Shown here piece by piece: positions 35,227 through 43,981 of a stretch of 64,000 nt of DNA (its first letter is position 1; each line of letters begins with the position of its first letter). The translations under genes were made by a program, and so were the position numbers. A model generated the notes under the pieces. It searched no databases. It worked only from the letters and a program-made list of their open reading frames with translations, and was not told the origin of the DNA. Source of the DNA: Desulfitobacterium sp050251735 (GTDB taxonomy: Bacteria; Bacillota; Desulfitobacteriia; Desulfitobacteriales; Desulfitobacteriaceae); the NCBI GenBank assembly GCA_050251735.1, contig JBFWMF010000005.1:62001-126000 (forward strand), in the 5' to 3' direction.

Positions 35227-36783
35227 ATGGACGATTATATTATTGAAATGCTCAATATCACTAAGGAGTTTCCCGGTATTAAAGCCAATGATAATATCAC
35301 CCTGCGCTTAAAAAAGGGTGAAATACATGCTTTGTTGGGAGAGAACGGTGCCGGAAAATCCACCTTAATGAGCGTTCTTTTTGGTTTATACCAGCCGGAG
35401 CACGGTGAAATCCGCAAGAATCAACAAGTTGTAAAAATCAACAACCCCAATGATGCTAACGCTCTAGGAATTGGCATGGTCCATCAGCACTTTAAGCTGG
35501 TGGAAATTTTTACTGTTCTCGATAATATCATTCTCGGGGTAGAGCCCCATAGCTTCGGATTTTTACAGAAGACAAAAGCCAAGGAAAAAGTCTTAGCCTT
35601 AAGTAAACAATATGGTCTGGAAGTGGATCCCGATGCTGTCATTGAAAAAATTTCGGTAGGAATGCAGCAACGGGTTGAGATTCTTAAAATGCTCTATCGA
35701 GATAATGAAATCTTGATTTTTGACGAGCCCACAGCCGTTTTAACCCCTCAGGAAATAGATGAACTGATGGGAATCATGCGGCGTTTTGCTCAAGAAGGTA
35801 AATCGATCTTATTCATAACTCATAAATTAAACGAGATTATGGCAGTTGCCGATCGTTGCACCGTATTGCGTAAAGGACAATGGGTAGGCACTGTTAATAT
35901 AAAGGAAACAACGAAAGAAGAGCTCTCGCGCATGATGGTCGGCCGGGACGTGAGCTTTAGAGTTAAAAAAGAAGAAAGCCATCCAGAAAAAGTGGTTTTG
36001 TCCGTTAAAAATATCACTGTCCCCTCGAAAACCAGTGAGAAGGATGCCGTGAACAACGTATCCTTCCAAGTTCGCGCTGGCCAAATTGTTTGTCTCGCAG
36101 GTATTGACGGCAATGGGCAGACTGAATTCGTCTCAGCTTTGACCGGCTTAGAAAAGCAGACAAGCGGATCCATCACCCTTTGTGACATGGATATTACGAA
36201 AGCTTCCATTCGAACCCGCTCAAAAACTGGTATGAGCCATATACCCGAGGATCGCCACAAGTATGGACTTGTTCTGGATTATACCTTAGAAGATAATCTG
36301 GTGATTCAGCGCTATTGGCAGCCGGAATTTCAACGCTTTGGTTTCCTTCAACGCCAAGCGATACGCTCCTATGCAGAACGATTGATCAAACAATACGACG
36401 TAAGAAGCGGGCAAGGCCCGCTGACTGTTGTCCGTAGCATGTCCGGTGGTAATCAACAAAAGGCGATTATTGCTCGCGAAATCGATAAAGAGCATGAATT
36501 GCTGGTAGCTGTTCAACCCACCCGCGGGCTGGATGTGGGGGCCATCGAATATATTCACAAACAACTCGTGGCCGGCCGAAATGCCGGTAAGGCTGTTCTG
36601 CTGGTCTCTTTGGAGCTTGAAGAAGTCATGAACGTCAGCGACCGAATTTTGGTCATGTACGAGGGTGAAATTGTCGGCGAATTAGATCCCCAAACCACTA
36701 CCGTCCAGGAGCTGGGTCTTTACATGTCAGGAGCAAAACGCAATCACCAAAAGGAGAACGAGCATGAAACGATTCATCCATAG
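35227..36783 (+). CDS. Nucleoside ABC transporter, tandem ATPase subunit
   Basis: A 518-residue protein with two ABC ATPase domains, like RbsA and NupA. Domain 1 (about 5-240) has Walker A GENGAGKST, signature-like ISVGMQQRVEI, Walker B ILIFDEPTAVLTPQE and switch ITHKLNE. Domain 2 (about 255-500) has a degenerate Walker A GIDGNGQTE, signature MSGGNQQK and ends VQPTRGLDVGA, as usual for the family. Its 3' end overlaps the first permease gene by 20 bp, a sign of coupled translation. Confidence 0.93.
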   Translation: MDDYIIEMLNITKEFPGIKANDNITLRLKKGEIHALLGENGAGKSTLMSVLFGLYQPEHGEIRKNQQVVKINNPNDANALGIGMVHQHFKLVEIFTVLDNIILGVEPHSFGFLQKTKAKEKVLALSKQYGLEVDPDAVIEKISVGMQQRVEILKMLYRDNEILIFDEPTAVLTPQEIDELMGIMRRFAQEGKSILFITHKLNEIMAVADRCTVLRKGQWVGTVNIKETTKEELSRMMVGRDVSFRVKKEESHPEKVVLSVKNITVPSKTSEKDAVNNVSFQVRAGQIVCLAGIDGNGQTEFVSALTGLEKQTSGSITLCDMDITKASIRTRSKTGMSHIPEDRHKYGLVLDYTLEDNLVIQRYWQPEFQRFGFLQRQAIRSYAERLIKQYDVRSGQGPLTVVRSMSGGNQQKAIIAREIDKEHELLVAVQPTRGLDVGAIEYIHKQLVAGRNAGKAVLLVSLELEEVMNVSDRILVMYEGEIVGELDPQTTTVQELGLYMSGAKRNHQKENEHETIHP

Positions 36784-37900
36784 TAAAAGCTTTTCCGCTT
36801 GGACTGCCGCCCTCATGTCCATCATTCTTGGCTTTGTTTTTGCATTTATCATCATGGCCATCGCCGATCCTGACAATGCATTTTCTGGCTTGAAAATGCT
36901 GCTCATTGGTGGCTTTAAACGTTTTGCAGATGTAATTTACTATGCAACCCCAATCCTCATGACCGGATTAGCTGTGGGCTTCGCCTTCAAAATGGGGCTC
37001 TTTAACATCGGGGCTTCCGGCCAATACACCATGGGCATGTTTTTTGCCCTATATGTAGGATTTATGTGGGAGCTCCCCGCTGGTGTCCATTGGGTGGCCT
37101 GCGTCCTCGCCGGTATGGTTGGCGGACTCCTCTGGGGCTTGATCCCAGGGATATTCAAAGCTATTCTGAACGTCCATGAGGTAATTACCTCTATCATGTT
37201 CAATTATATTGGTATGTACTTGGTGGATATGCTCATTCAAGGCAATGCTACTATGTATATTTCCTCCAAGACGCGAACAGCTTATCTTCCCGCAACCGCT
37301 CAATTGCCTACCTTAGGCATAGAACGTTCCAATGCCAATGTTTCTATTTTTATCGCCATATTTATTGCCGTGTCACTCTGGGTAATTTTGAATAAGACTA
37401 CTTTTGGTTTTCAACTGAAAGCCACAGGGTTTAACAAGTATGCCAGTACCTATGCCGGAATGAACGGAAAGCGCAATATCATCCTTACCATGGGCATTGC
37501 TGGAGCCATGGCTGGGCTTGGTGGAGCCTTTGCGATCTTAGCACCCTCGACGATTGCCGGTAGCAGCATGACTTATGAGCCCATCAACGTCATCGCTGCC
37601 AATGGCTTTAATGGAATTGCTGTAGCCCTCCTCGGTAGCAATAATCCCTTGGGAATTATTTTTTCGGCAATATTTATCTCCCATATTCAGAGGGGTGGTA
37701 CCTTAGCAAGCCTCTACGGGTATAAACCGGAGATTATCGATATCGTGATTGCGGTCATTATCTATTTCTCAGCTTTTGCCATGCTGATGAACACCACGGT
37801 TGCCTCCTTCTTCAGGAAGCTTTTCAAAAAGAAAAATAGCATAGAAGAAGTTTCTTCTAGCCATCGTGATAATTCTAGCGCTGCAAAGGAGGAGGCGTAG
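36764..37900 (+). CDS. Nucleoside ABC transporter, permease subunit 1
   Basis: A 378-residue permease of the BPD_transp_2 family with eight or more helices, like NupP/YufP. It shows GLFNIGASGQYTMGMFFALY, then LNVHEVITSIMFNYIG and KATGFNKYASTYAGMNGKRN. Its C-terminal tail is Ser/Lys/Glu-rich and cytoplasmic. It starts inside the ATPase gene, with AAGGAGAACGAGC before the ATG. It pairs with the next permease to form the channel. Confidence 0.92.
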   Translation: MKRFIHSKSFSAWTAALMSIILGFVFAFIIMAIADPDNAFSGLKMLLIGGFKRFADVIYYATPILMTGLAVGFAFKMGLFNIGASGQYTMGMFFALYVGFMWELPAGVHWVACVLAGMVGGLLWGLIPGIFKAILNVHEVITSIMFNYIGMYLVDMLIQGNATMYISSKTRTAYLPATAQLPTLGIERSNANVSIFIAIFIAVSLWVILNKTTFGFQLKATGFNKYASTYAGMNGKRNIILTMGIAGAMAGLGGAFAILAPSTIAGSSMTYEPINVIAANGFNGIAVALLGSNNPLGIIFSAIFISHIQRGGTLASLYGYKPEIIDIVIAVIIYFSAFAMLMNTTVASFFRKLFKKKNSIEEVSSSHRDNSSAAKEEA

Positions 37901-37901
37901 T

Positions 37902-38867
37902 ATGGATACAATATACTATTTAGTGCAAAATACGCTTCCCGTGGCCATCCCCTTGCTCCTAGTGGCATTGGGCGGGATGTTTAGCGAACGCAGTGGGGTC
38001 ATCAATATCGCCTTAGAGGGGATTATGCTCTTCGGTGCCTTCTTTGGTTGCCTCTTTGTCTACTTTACTCAAGGCTTCCCGATGAATTCGCAGTATATAT
38101 TGCTTATGGGCATGGTCGTTTCTGCCGTGGCCGGAATACTCTTTTCCTTACTCCTTTCCCTAGCTGCCGTAACCATGAAAGCTGACCAGACCATTTCTGG
38201 GACGGCCTTGAACATGCTGGTTCCCGGGATGATCCTCCTTTATTCCAAAATGTCCTTTAATAGCGACGGGATCACCACCAATGTGAATTTCTACATACGC
38301 AAAGTTCCAATCTTAGGTGATTTGCCCGTGCTCGGCAACATGTTTTTCCAAAACACTTACATTACTGTCTATCTTGGTTTCCTTTTCCTAGTTATAGCAG
38401 CCATCATCTTCTATAAGACACGTTTCGGGCTGCGTCTGCGGGCCTGCGGTGAGCATCCTCACGCTGCTGATTCCGTAGGTATCAATGTTTACCTGATGCG
38501 CTATGCCGGTGTCAGTCTTTCCGGTTTTCTGGGGGGAATCGGCGGGTTCTTCTATGCTGTAGGGGTAATGAACAGCAATATCAATGGTCACACCGGGGTG
38601 GCCGGTTTCGGCTTCTTGGCGCTGGCTGTAATGATCTTTGGTCAATGGAAGCCCTTTCAGATTTTACTGGCCGCTCTCTTCTTCGCCTTCCTGCGTACCT
38701 TGGCTTACTCCATTGCCCTCATCCCCTTCCTGCATGCCTTGGACATCAACCAAACTTTCTATAAGATGTTGCCTTACCTCGCCACCATGATCGTGCTCGC
38801 TTTTACCTCACAAAAATCTAGAGCACCGAAAGCGGAAGGCATACCCTATGACAAGAGCCAACGCTAA
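37902..38867 (+). CDS. Nucleoside ABC transporter, permease subunit 2
   Basis: A 321-residue BPD_transp_2 permease like NupQ/YufQ. It shows GMFSERSGVINIALEGIMLF, then ADQTISGTALNMLVPGM and LRACGEHPHAADSVGINV. ATG 37902 is chosen, as GGAGGAGG lies just before it and one base follows the previous stop. The longer frame from 37866 adds an unconserved Arg-rich start. It is the last gene of the operon. Confidence 0.92.
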   Translation: MDTIYYLVQNTLPVAIPLLLVALGGMFSERSGVINIALEGIMLFGAFFGCLFVYFTQGFPMNSQYILLMGMVVSAVAGILFSLLLSLAAVTMKADQTISGTALNMLVPGMILLYSKMSFNSDGITTNVNFYIRKVPILGDLPVLGNMFFQNTYITVYLGFLFLVIAAIIFYKTRFGLRLRACGEHPHAADSVGINVYLMRYAGVSLSGFLGGIGGFFYAVGVMNSNINGHTGVAGFGFLALAVMIFGQWKPFQILLAALFFAFLRTLAYSIALIPFLHALDINQTFYKMLPYLATMIVLAFTSQKSRAPKAEGIPYDKSQR

Positions 38868-38922
38868 AAACCCAGAATTTTAATCATCTAGATTTACTCA
38901 TCTTAATAATAATATAGAAATA

Positions 38923-38980
38923 CAATAGTATACAAAAGGGAACCGGCCTTAGCTAGACGGTTCCCTTTTGTATACTATTG
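38923..38980. terminator. Long perfect inverted repeat after the nucleoside transporter operon
   Basis: Arms of 23 bp (38923-38945 and 38958-38980) pair without mismatch around a 12-nt loop. The 3' arm contains CCCTTTTGTATACTATTG. It probably ends the operon. The arm length is well above that of an ordinary terminator, so a second role (operator or processing site) is possible. Confidence 0.6.
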
Positions 38981-39048
38981 GTATATATGTCCATACTAAA
39001 TACGACTACGCAAGTGTTAATGAACCAGTTTAGAGAATGGATGATTGA

Positions 39049-39450
39049 ATGAGACTCAGAACCTTTATTCTCATTTCCATAGCTTCATTGAGTGTCTTTG
39101 TATTAAGCGTTCGATTTTCTTGGAATCTTGATGAGCCCATGAGCCAAGAGGCAAACGCGGGAAAAGAAGTTTGGCAGAGCCATAATTGTGTGAGCTGCCA
39201 CACTTTGCTTGGGCAGGGGGGTTACTCTGGAGAGGATCTTACCCACATTATGGCCAAGCGAAGTCCTGATGATATCAACGCATTCTTTCGTCACCCACCA
39301 GTCATCCCTCCCCATCAAGAAGAGAAACATCCCTCCTTAACCCCTTTGGAAACGCAAGATCTTATTGCTTTTCTCGAGTATATGAAGACCATCCCCACCT
39401 TAGGATGGCCACCCGAACCGAAAAAGCCAGAAAGCGGGGATATTCTTTGA
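39049..39450 (+). CDS. NorC-like membrane-anchored c-type cytochrome
   Basis: A 133-residue protein with an N-terminal membrane anchor (about 5-24) and one class I heme c site, NCVSCHTLLGQGGYSGEDL, near residue 46. The spacing and the GQGGYSG loop match NorC, the electron-entry subunit of nitric oxide reductase. The stretch where NorC usually has its axial Met reads HPPVIPPHQEEKHP with no Met, so the distal heme ligand is unclear. It overlaps the NorB-like gene, and the two would make a menaquinol- or cytochrome-fed NO reductase. In an anaerobe this would serve NO removal. Confidence 0.85.
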   Translation: MRLRTFILISIASLSVFVLSVRFSWNLDEPMSQEANAGKEVWQSHNCVSCHTLLGQGGYSGEDLTHIMAKRSPDDINAFFRHPPVIPPHQEEKHPSLTPLETQDLIAFLEYMKTIPTLGWPPEPKKPESGDIL

Positions 39451-40793
39451 AGGCGCTCACTGGAAAACAAATTGCCCGCAGATTTATGCTCTATGCTGTT
39501 TTCCTTTTTGGTTCTCAAGGAATTGTTGCCTTGCTTGGCGCATCCGCGCTGGTCTTCCCCGATTTACCCTCACCGATTTCTGCTGAATATGGCCGTGCGG
39601 TTCACCTTGCTTTGGCCACATTTTGGCCGGTTATCGGGATGCTAGGGATGGTCTATTATTTCACCGCAGAGCAGCTTAAGACCGATATCTATTCCCCAAA
39701 GCTTGCCCGTTGGCAATTCGTAATTATGTTGGTAACCTCTTTATCATTACTGGGAAGCCTGGCATTAGAAATAGGCAATGGGCGCGAATATCTCGATGGC
39801 CTGCCCATTTTCTACGCGGGAATTTCCCTAGGCATCTCGATTGAAGCCTACAATTTAGGGAGAACCCTTTGGGAGAACAGACAAAGATTAACCCCGGCAA
39901 CGGGAATAATGACAGTCGGTGTCGCCTTCCTTTGCGTATTACTGATTCCCAATATACTCCATTACAGCAATCCGGTTGCTGATGAAGCCGTGAAGTTTTG
40001 GGTCGTTCACCTCTGGGAAGAAATGGCCTTTGAATTAACAACCAGCGGCTTTATTGCTTCTTTCTTCGTGACCACGGGTATTGCCAACAAAAAGGATATA
40101 GAAAAGTGGCTTTATCTTGAAGCCACTTTATCGGTGATGGGGGGATTATTCGGTACGGGGCACCACTATTATTGGATTGGCTTTCCCTCAATTTGGCTCT
40201 TCTTAGGATCGTTCTTCAGCGTCATACAAGTTATCCCCGTATTTCTCTTGGCCTACCTGATCTATAAAGGGTTTAAAAACCACAAGGTGCTGAACCTGAA
40301 AGAAAAGCTCGCCATGTGGCTCATTTTGAGCAGTATATTTCACCATCTGACTGGAGCTACCTTACTGGGATTGCTGATGACTATTCCCTGGGTCAATCTT
40401 TATACCCATGGTACCTATATAACTTCTGGTCATGCTCACTTGGCTTTGTTTGGCACCATCGGCTTTTTGATTCTTGCCGGTGCCTATACAATCTTAAGTG
40501 ATCGGGAGAACCCGACCCCCAAGACCTATCGCTATGGAGTTGTAGGAGTAATCCTTCTCAACCTCGGCCTCATCGGTATGAGCCTCTGTCTTCTTATAGC
40601 CGGCTTTCTCCAGACTTATCTGTGGCGAGTTCTCGGTCTTGACTTTATGGCAGTCAGCTCCATCATTAGGCCCTACCTAAGTCTCCGGGTTCTGAGTGGT
40701 TCTCTGTTCACCTCAGGAGCTATGATCCTCTGCACAATCATCATTAGAACTTGGTGGAAGACACGGCCTATACGGCGTGAAACCACCGGTTAA
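39447..40793 (+). CDS. NorB-like nitric oxide reductase catalytic subunit (heme-copper oxidase superfamily)
   Basis: A 448-residue, about 12-helix protein. The ligand set of NorB is visible: heme b His in GRAVHLALATFW, then VVHLWEEMAFE (FeB His and the conserved Glu), GTGHHYYWIG (two FeB His) and SGHAHLALFG (heme b and b3 His). A Tyr-His crosslink motif of oxygen-reducing oxidases is absent, so NO is the likely substrate. TTG 39447 is preferred because it overlaps the NorC stop (TTGA) and GGGGA lies seven bases before it. ATG 39405 would add 14 residues. The partner is the cytochrome gene at 39049. Confidence 0.88.
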   Translation: MKALTGKQIARRFMLYAVFLFGSQGIVALLGASALVFPDLPSPISAEYGRAVHLALATFWPVIGMLGMVYYFTAEQLKTDIYSPKLARWQFVIMLVTSLSLLGSLALEIGNGREYLDGLPIFYAGISLGISIEAYNLGRTLWENRQRLTPATGIMTVGVAFLCVLLIPNILHYSNPVADEAVKFWVVHLWEEMAFELTTSGFIASFFVTTGIANKKDIEKWLYLEATLSVMGGLFGTGHHYYWIGFPSIWLFLGSFFSVIQVIPVFLLAYLIYKGFKNHKVLNLKEKLAMWLILSSIFHHLTGATLLGLLMTIPWVNLYTHGTYITSGHAHLALFGTIGFLILAGAYTILSDRENPTPKTYRYGVVGVILLNLGLIGMSLCLLIAGFLQTYLWRVLGLDFMAVSSIIRPYLSLRVLSGSLFTSGAMILCTIIIRTWWKTRPIRRETTG

Positions 40794-40797
40794 TACC

Positions 40798-41517
40798 TCA
40801 CTCAATACGTTCGGAGAGATTTAGCCAAGTTTCCTTAGTCAGGAAGCTATCTTCCACTTGTGCTTCAAGCTCTAGGTAGCGTTGATAAGGCATACTGAAG
40901 GAGAGGATGTCTTTGTCAATATATTTACGCGCTGAAGGATCTGTAAGGCCGATATAGCATTTGGGGTGCTCCGCATCGACTTGATTAAGAGCATAAAGTA
41001 CGGTCTGATGACAACCCGCTCCAAAGTTTGCCTCCACGTTATTCTGTGTGGGCTGATCAAAATTCGCTAATACTGTTAAGGCAGAGATTTGGTCCGCATT
41101 GACTAAAAAGACTATGCTCTCCGGCCTTTCGTTTTCATTTACTTCAGCTAAAGGCTTAAAGACAACGAATTCTTGATGAGAAATCTCAGGCAAATTTTCA
41201 ATGAAAGCCTTTGCTAATTCAGGGCTTTTCTTGTAAAACTCACCTTCTCTTCCACCTACCCCGCCAGTAGACAGGAAATACTCAATAAAACCCAATTCAT
41301 AGCGTTGAAATCCTAGACCGGACTTCCCTCCTCTACAAGTAGTGGTAGGGAGACTAAACGCAGCTGTGCGACCCTTGGCCGCCATATTAAGCAAGGAAAT
41401 AGCACAGCCCCACTTTCCTTCCACAAACTCCATGGCCCCATCCGGCTTGGCATCGGCTCGAAAGACAGCTACAGGATAACTTCTTAATTTGATCGCTTCA
41501 GCAATTTTGCTTTGCAT
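40798..41517 (-). CDS. DUF169 family protein
   Basis: A 239-residue soluble protein of the DUF169 family, common in anaerobes and methanogens. Marks are AIKLRSYPVAVFRAD at the start, the Cys-containing GKWGCAISLLNMAAKGRTA and TTTCRGGKSGLGF, and GAGCHQTVLYAL near the C-terminus. The three conserved Cys suggest metal or cofactor binding, but the function is unknown. It is convergent with the NorB-like gene, with four bases between the stops. Confidence 0.82.
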   Translation of the reverse strand: MQSKIAEAIKLRSYPVAVFRADAKPDGAMEFVEGKWGCAISLLNMAAKGRTAAFSLPTTTCRGGKSGLGFQRYELGFIEYFLSTGGVGGREGEFYKKSPELAKAFIENLPEISHQEFVVFKPLAEVNENERPESIVFLVNADQISALTVLANFDQPTQNNVEANFGAGCHQTVLYALNQVDAEHPKCYIGLTDPSARKYIDKDILSFSMPYQRYLELEAQVEDSFLTKETWLNLSERIE

Positions 41518-41591
41518 AAGATTAACCTTCCTTCATAAAGCTTCTTACCCGTACAAACCCCTTGATTCTTCTCGAAACGTAGGTTCCTTCT

Positions 41592-42189
41592 CTAAATCCT
41601 TGTACTTATTATTACTATTATGATTCTAGAAAATTGTCTCTTCATACTATCAACATCATTGGTGGTCCCGACAGCTATGCTTTCATCCAAGGCACGATCA
41701 ACTATGTGGACTATCTCATCCATACTCTCCAGCCCTGTAAAAGCAAATTTAACCGTGGTTTCTTCACCCTCATCAAGCAGGGACCGTTTAATGGTCATGG
41801 AAATCAAAATACCTTCTCGAGCATAGATTTGGTTGTTCATAACAAAGCGGTTCAACTGTGGTCGTTGAGCAAGAACACGCACATAGACCGCAGTAAACAA
41901 ATGCATATAATTGAGCTTGATCCCTTGGGCTTTCTTTTCTTGGATATATTGGTCAATGGGCTCGACGACAACTATTTGCTTATAAAAATTTTGCGCATCG
42001 CTCCGCCGTGTCATGATGTGAGGAATAATCTTTACAAACGGACTTAAGGACTTGAGCAGTATCCCATCACTTCGCCTCAAACCAAACCCTCTTCTTCAGG
42101 TATTTCATGAATAGTTCTCTGCTAATATCCACAATTCCTTCCATTATCTGTATGCCTAGCCAAAATATATGAAACCCTTTTTTAATCAT
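41592..42189 (-). pseudogene. Acyltransferase-like gene (2-oxoacid dehydrogenase acyltransferase/CAT family), decayed
   Basis: From ATG 42189, which overlaps the MarR stop, the frame reads MIKKGFHIFWLGIQIMEG and on to MKYLKKR, then is lost at a GGG near 42087-42089. In the next frame it goes on as FGLRRSDGILLKSLSPFVKI and AQRPQLNRFVMNNQIYA. One G fewer would join the two. The product then stops at 41592 after VDSMKRQFSR, far short of the about 280 residues of relatives, and lacks the C-terminal part with the catalytic HH-x-x-x-D-G-like region. The gene has therefore two lesions. Confidence 0.7.
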
Positions 42190-42646
42190 CAGCTAATCCT
42201 TCCTCTAAATTTCCTTCTACTATATTTCCTTTCATTCTACAAATATAGGATGAAAGCTGGCTTATTTCCTCATCTGTAAAACCACGTACCAATAGCTTTT
42301 CAAGCGTGTCAATATCCTCTATGAGCACTTGATGAATTTCCAGCGCCTTGGGGGTAAGTACCAGCTTTTTTAGTCGTGCATCGTTCGGCACGGCCTGTCG
42401 CTCAATTAATCCCTTCTGTTCCATGAGTTTAATGACTTTAGAAGTTGTCGAACGATTGACCGTGAACATAGTCTCCAAGTCTTTTTGATACACATCTTCA
42501 TCCTTATGTTCTATTAAATAGTCAATAATCCAAATGTTTGTGGCTGTAATGTTTTTTTCGAATTGGAAATGGTAGCAATTCACTGCGTAACGCTTGCAAA
42601 GATGTGTTAGTGAACGAATTTCAAATGCAATCCCCTCTCTGTTCAT
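42182..42646 (-). CDS. MarR family transcriptional regulator
   Basis: A 154-residue winged-helix regulator. Helices at the N-terminus hold a YHFQFEKNITATNIW stretch, and the DNA-binding part (about 50-100) has TMFTVNRSTTSKVIKLMEQK and a wing with QAVPNDARLKKLVLTPKA. ATG 42646 is chosen with GGGAGG seven bases before it. Its stop overlaps the start of the decayed acyltransferase gene, which it probably once controlled. A 12-bp inverted repeat lies just upstream and could be its operator. The ligand is unknown. Confidence 0.9.
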   Translation of the reverse strand: MNREGIAFEIRSLTHLCKRYAVNCYHFQFEKNITATNIWIIDYLIEHKDEDVYQKDLETMFTVNRSTTSKVIKLMEQKGLIERQAVPNDARLKKLVLTPKALEIHQVLIEDIDTLEKLLVRGFTDEEISQLSSYICRMKGNIVEGNLEEGLADD

Positions 42647-42670
42647 CACAATTCCTCCCTTATAAACAAG

Positions 42671-42710
42671 AAAATGTTGCATCACGGATAATTAGCCCAT
42701 GCAACATTTT
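42671..42710 (-). promoter_or_regulatory. Inverted repeat upstream of MarR (operator or terminator)
   Basis: AAAATGTTGCAT and ATGCAACATTTT, perfect 12-bp arms 16 bases apart. It is placed to end the AI-2E transporter gene (CTTGTTT follows on the minus strand), and also to be a MarR operator 25 bp before the MarR start. Confidence 0.5.
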
Positions 42711-42768
42711 AATATCTATTTTCCCTAAACACAACCAGCAAAAGGAAAGATCACAAACGCACTCCCGT

Positions 42769-43899
42769 TTATGGCGAAGTCAGCCTCTGTAGTCTTTTAT
42801 TTACATCCTTGCTGAGTAGCTTATACACGGTCGCGGCAGTCGGTACTCCCAGCATAATCCCTATCACGCCCATCAATCCGCCACCTATGATTACGGCAAC
42901 CAACACCCATATTCCCGGCAAGCCAATACTTTGACCGACGACCTTGGGATAGATGATATTACCTTCAATCTGCTGCAAGATAATGATAAATACAAGGAAC
43001 AGTACCGCTTGCAAGGGATCGACAATGAGAATTAGAATAAACCCTACAGCAGCCCCAAGGTACGCACCCACCATCGGGATCAGTGCAGTCAGACCAACAA
43101 CAGGGCCAACTGTCGTGGCATAAGGAAAACCAAGAATCCACATGCCTAGAGTGCATAAGACGCCGAGTATAACAGCCTCTTTGCCTTGCCCCACAATATA
43201 ATTGGAAAATGTCTCATGAGCTGTATCCAGACCTACATAGATTTTCGCCCGGTGATCAGGTCTCATATATGCTCTAAGAAGTTTATCTATATTTCTACCA
43301 ATTTCTTCCTTAGAAAATAGGATGTAGATTGCAAATATGATGGCTAAAATAGTGTTTACGACAACGCCAAATACCGTTCCCATTAAGGTCACTGTACCCA
43401 AGGCCCAATTCCCAAGAAGCCCCAGACCATTTTTCAGGGCCGCTGTGCCATCCATATTAAGCTCTTCCCATTGCTGCTGCAGTCCCGGAAATTCGCCGGC
43501 ATAGCGGTTAAGCCAGCCCATGACATCGTCGTAGACCGCTGGAAAGCCAGCGTAAAGCAAGGCCAGAGTCTCGGCAAATTGCGGAATAAGAATGCGCAGA
43601 AAAAAAAGCAGCACCACAGCAATGGTCAACAAGGATAACAAAACGGCTATCCCCCGGCGAGTGCTTATGAGCGCCTTATGCTTACTCTTAGGAAAATAGA
43701 TCTTCTCATAGGCCACCACAAGCAAATTGAGAACATAGGCAATCCCTGCTCCCAGAAACAAGGGAAAAAGAATCAGGTAGAGTTTTCCCACGAAAAGCAT
43801 AATCTGCGAAAAATTAAGAACCACGAGTAAAGTTATCCCTAAAAGTACAATAATTTTAAGGATGGCTTTAAAGTTAAGGTTGTCCGGCTTCAAAATCAT
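42769..43899 (-). CDS. AI-2E family transporter (PerM-like membrane protein)
   Basis: A 376-residue protein with about eight transmembrane helices. It has the typical large loop after helix 3 (FAETLALLYAGFPAVYDDV) and the GVLCTLGMWILGFPYATTVG, VVGLTALIPMVGAYLGA and QQIEGNIIYPKVVGQSIGL stretches. The family includes AI-2 exporters and Na+/H+ antiporters, so the substrate is uncertain. A 33-bp palindrome sits between its promoter region and its AAGGAG site at 43912-43917. Confidence 0.88.
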   Translation of the reverse strand: MILKPDNLNFKAILKIIVLLGITLLVVLNFSQIMLFVGKLYLILFPLFLGAGIAYVLNLLVVAYEKIYFPKSKHKALISTRRGIAVLLSLLTIAVVLLFFLRILIPQFAETLALLYAGFPAVYDDVMGWLNRYAGEFPGLQQQWEELNMDGTAALKNGLGLLGNWALGTVTLMGTVFGVVVNTILAIIFAIYILFSKEEIGRNIDKLLRAYMRPDHRAKIYVGLDTAHETFSNYIVGQGKEAVILGVLCTLGMWILGFPYATTVGPVVGLTALIPMVGAYLGAAVGFILILIVDPLQAVLFLVFIIILQQIEGNIIYPKVVGQSIGLPGIWVLVAVIIGGGLMGVIGIMLGVPTAATVYKLLSKDVNKRLQRLTSP

Positions 43900-43917
43900 T
43901 GCTAACTACCGCTCCTT

Positions 43918-43950
43918 ATTAATGATAATGCGACTCGCATTATCATTAAT
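43918..43950 (-). promoter_or_regulatory. 33-bp perfect palindrome upstream of the AI-2E family gene (candidate operator)
   Basis: Arms of 15 bp (ATTAATGATAATGCG and its complement) around a 3-bp centre. It lies directly before the ribosome binding site. The core TGATAATGCG...CGCATTATCA recalls a widened Fur-type box. The regulator is unknown. Confidence 0.55.
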
Positions 43951-43981
43951 CAATTACATACTTGACGTACAGTCAAGCTAC

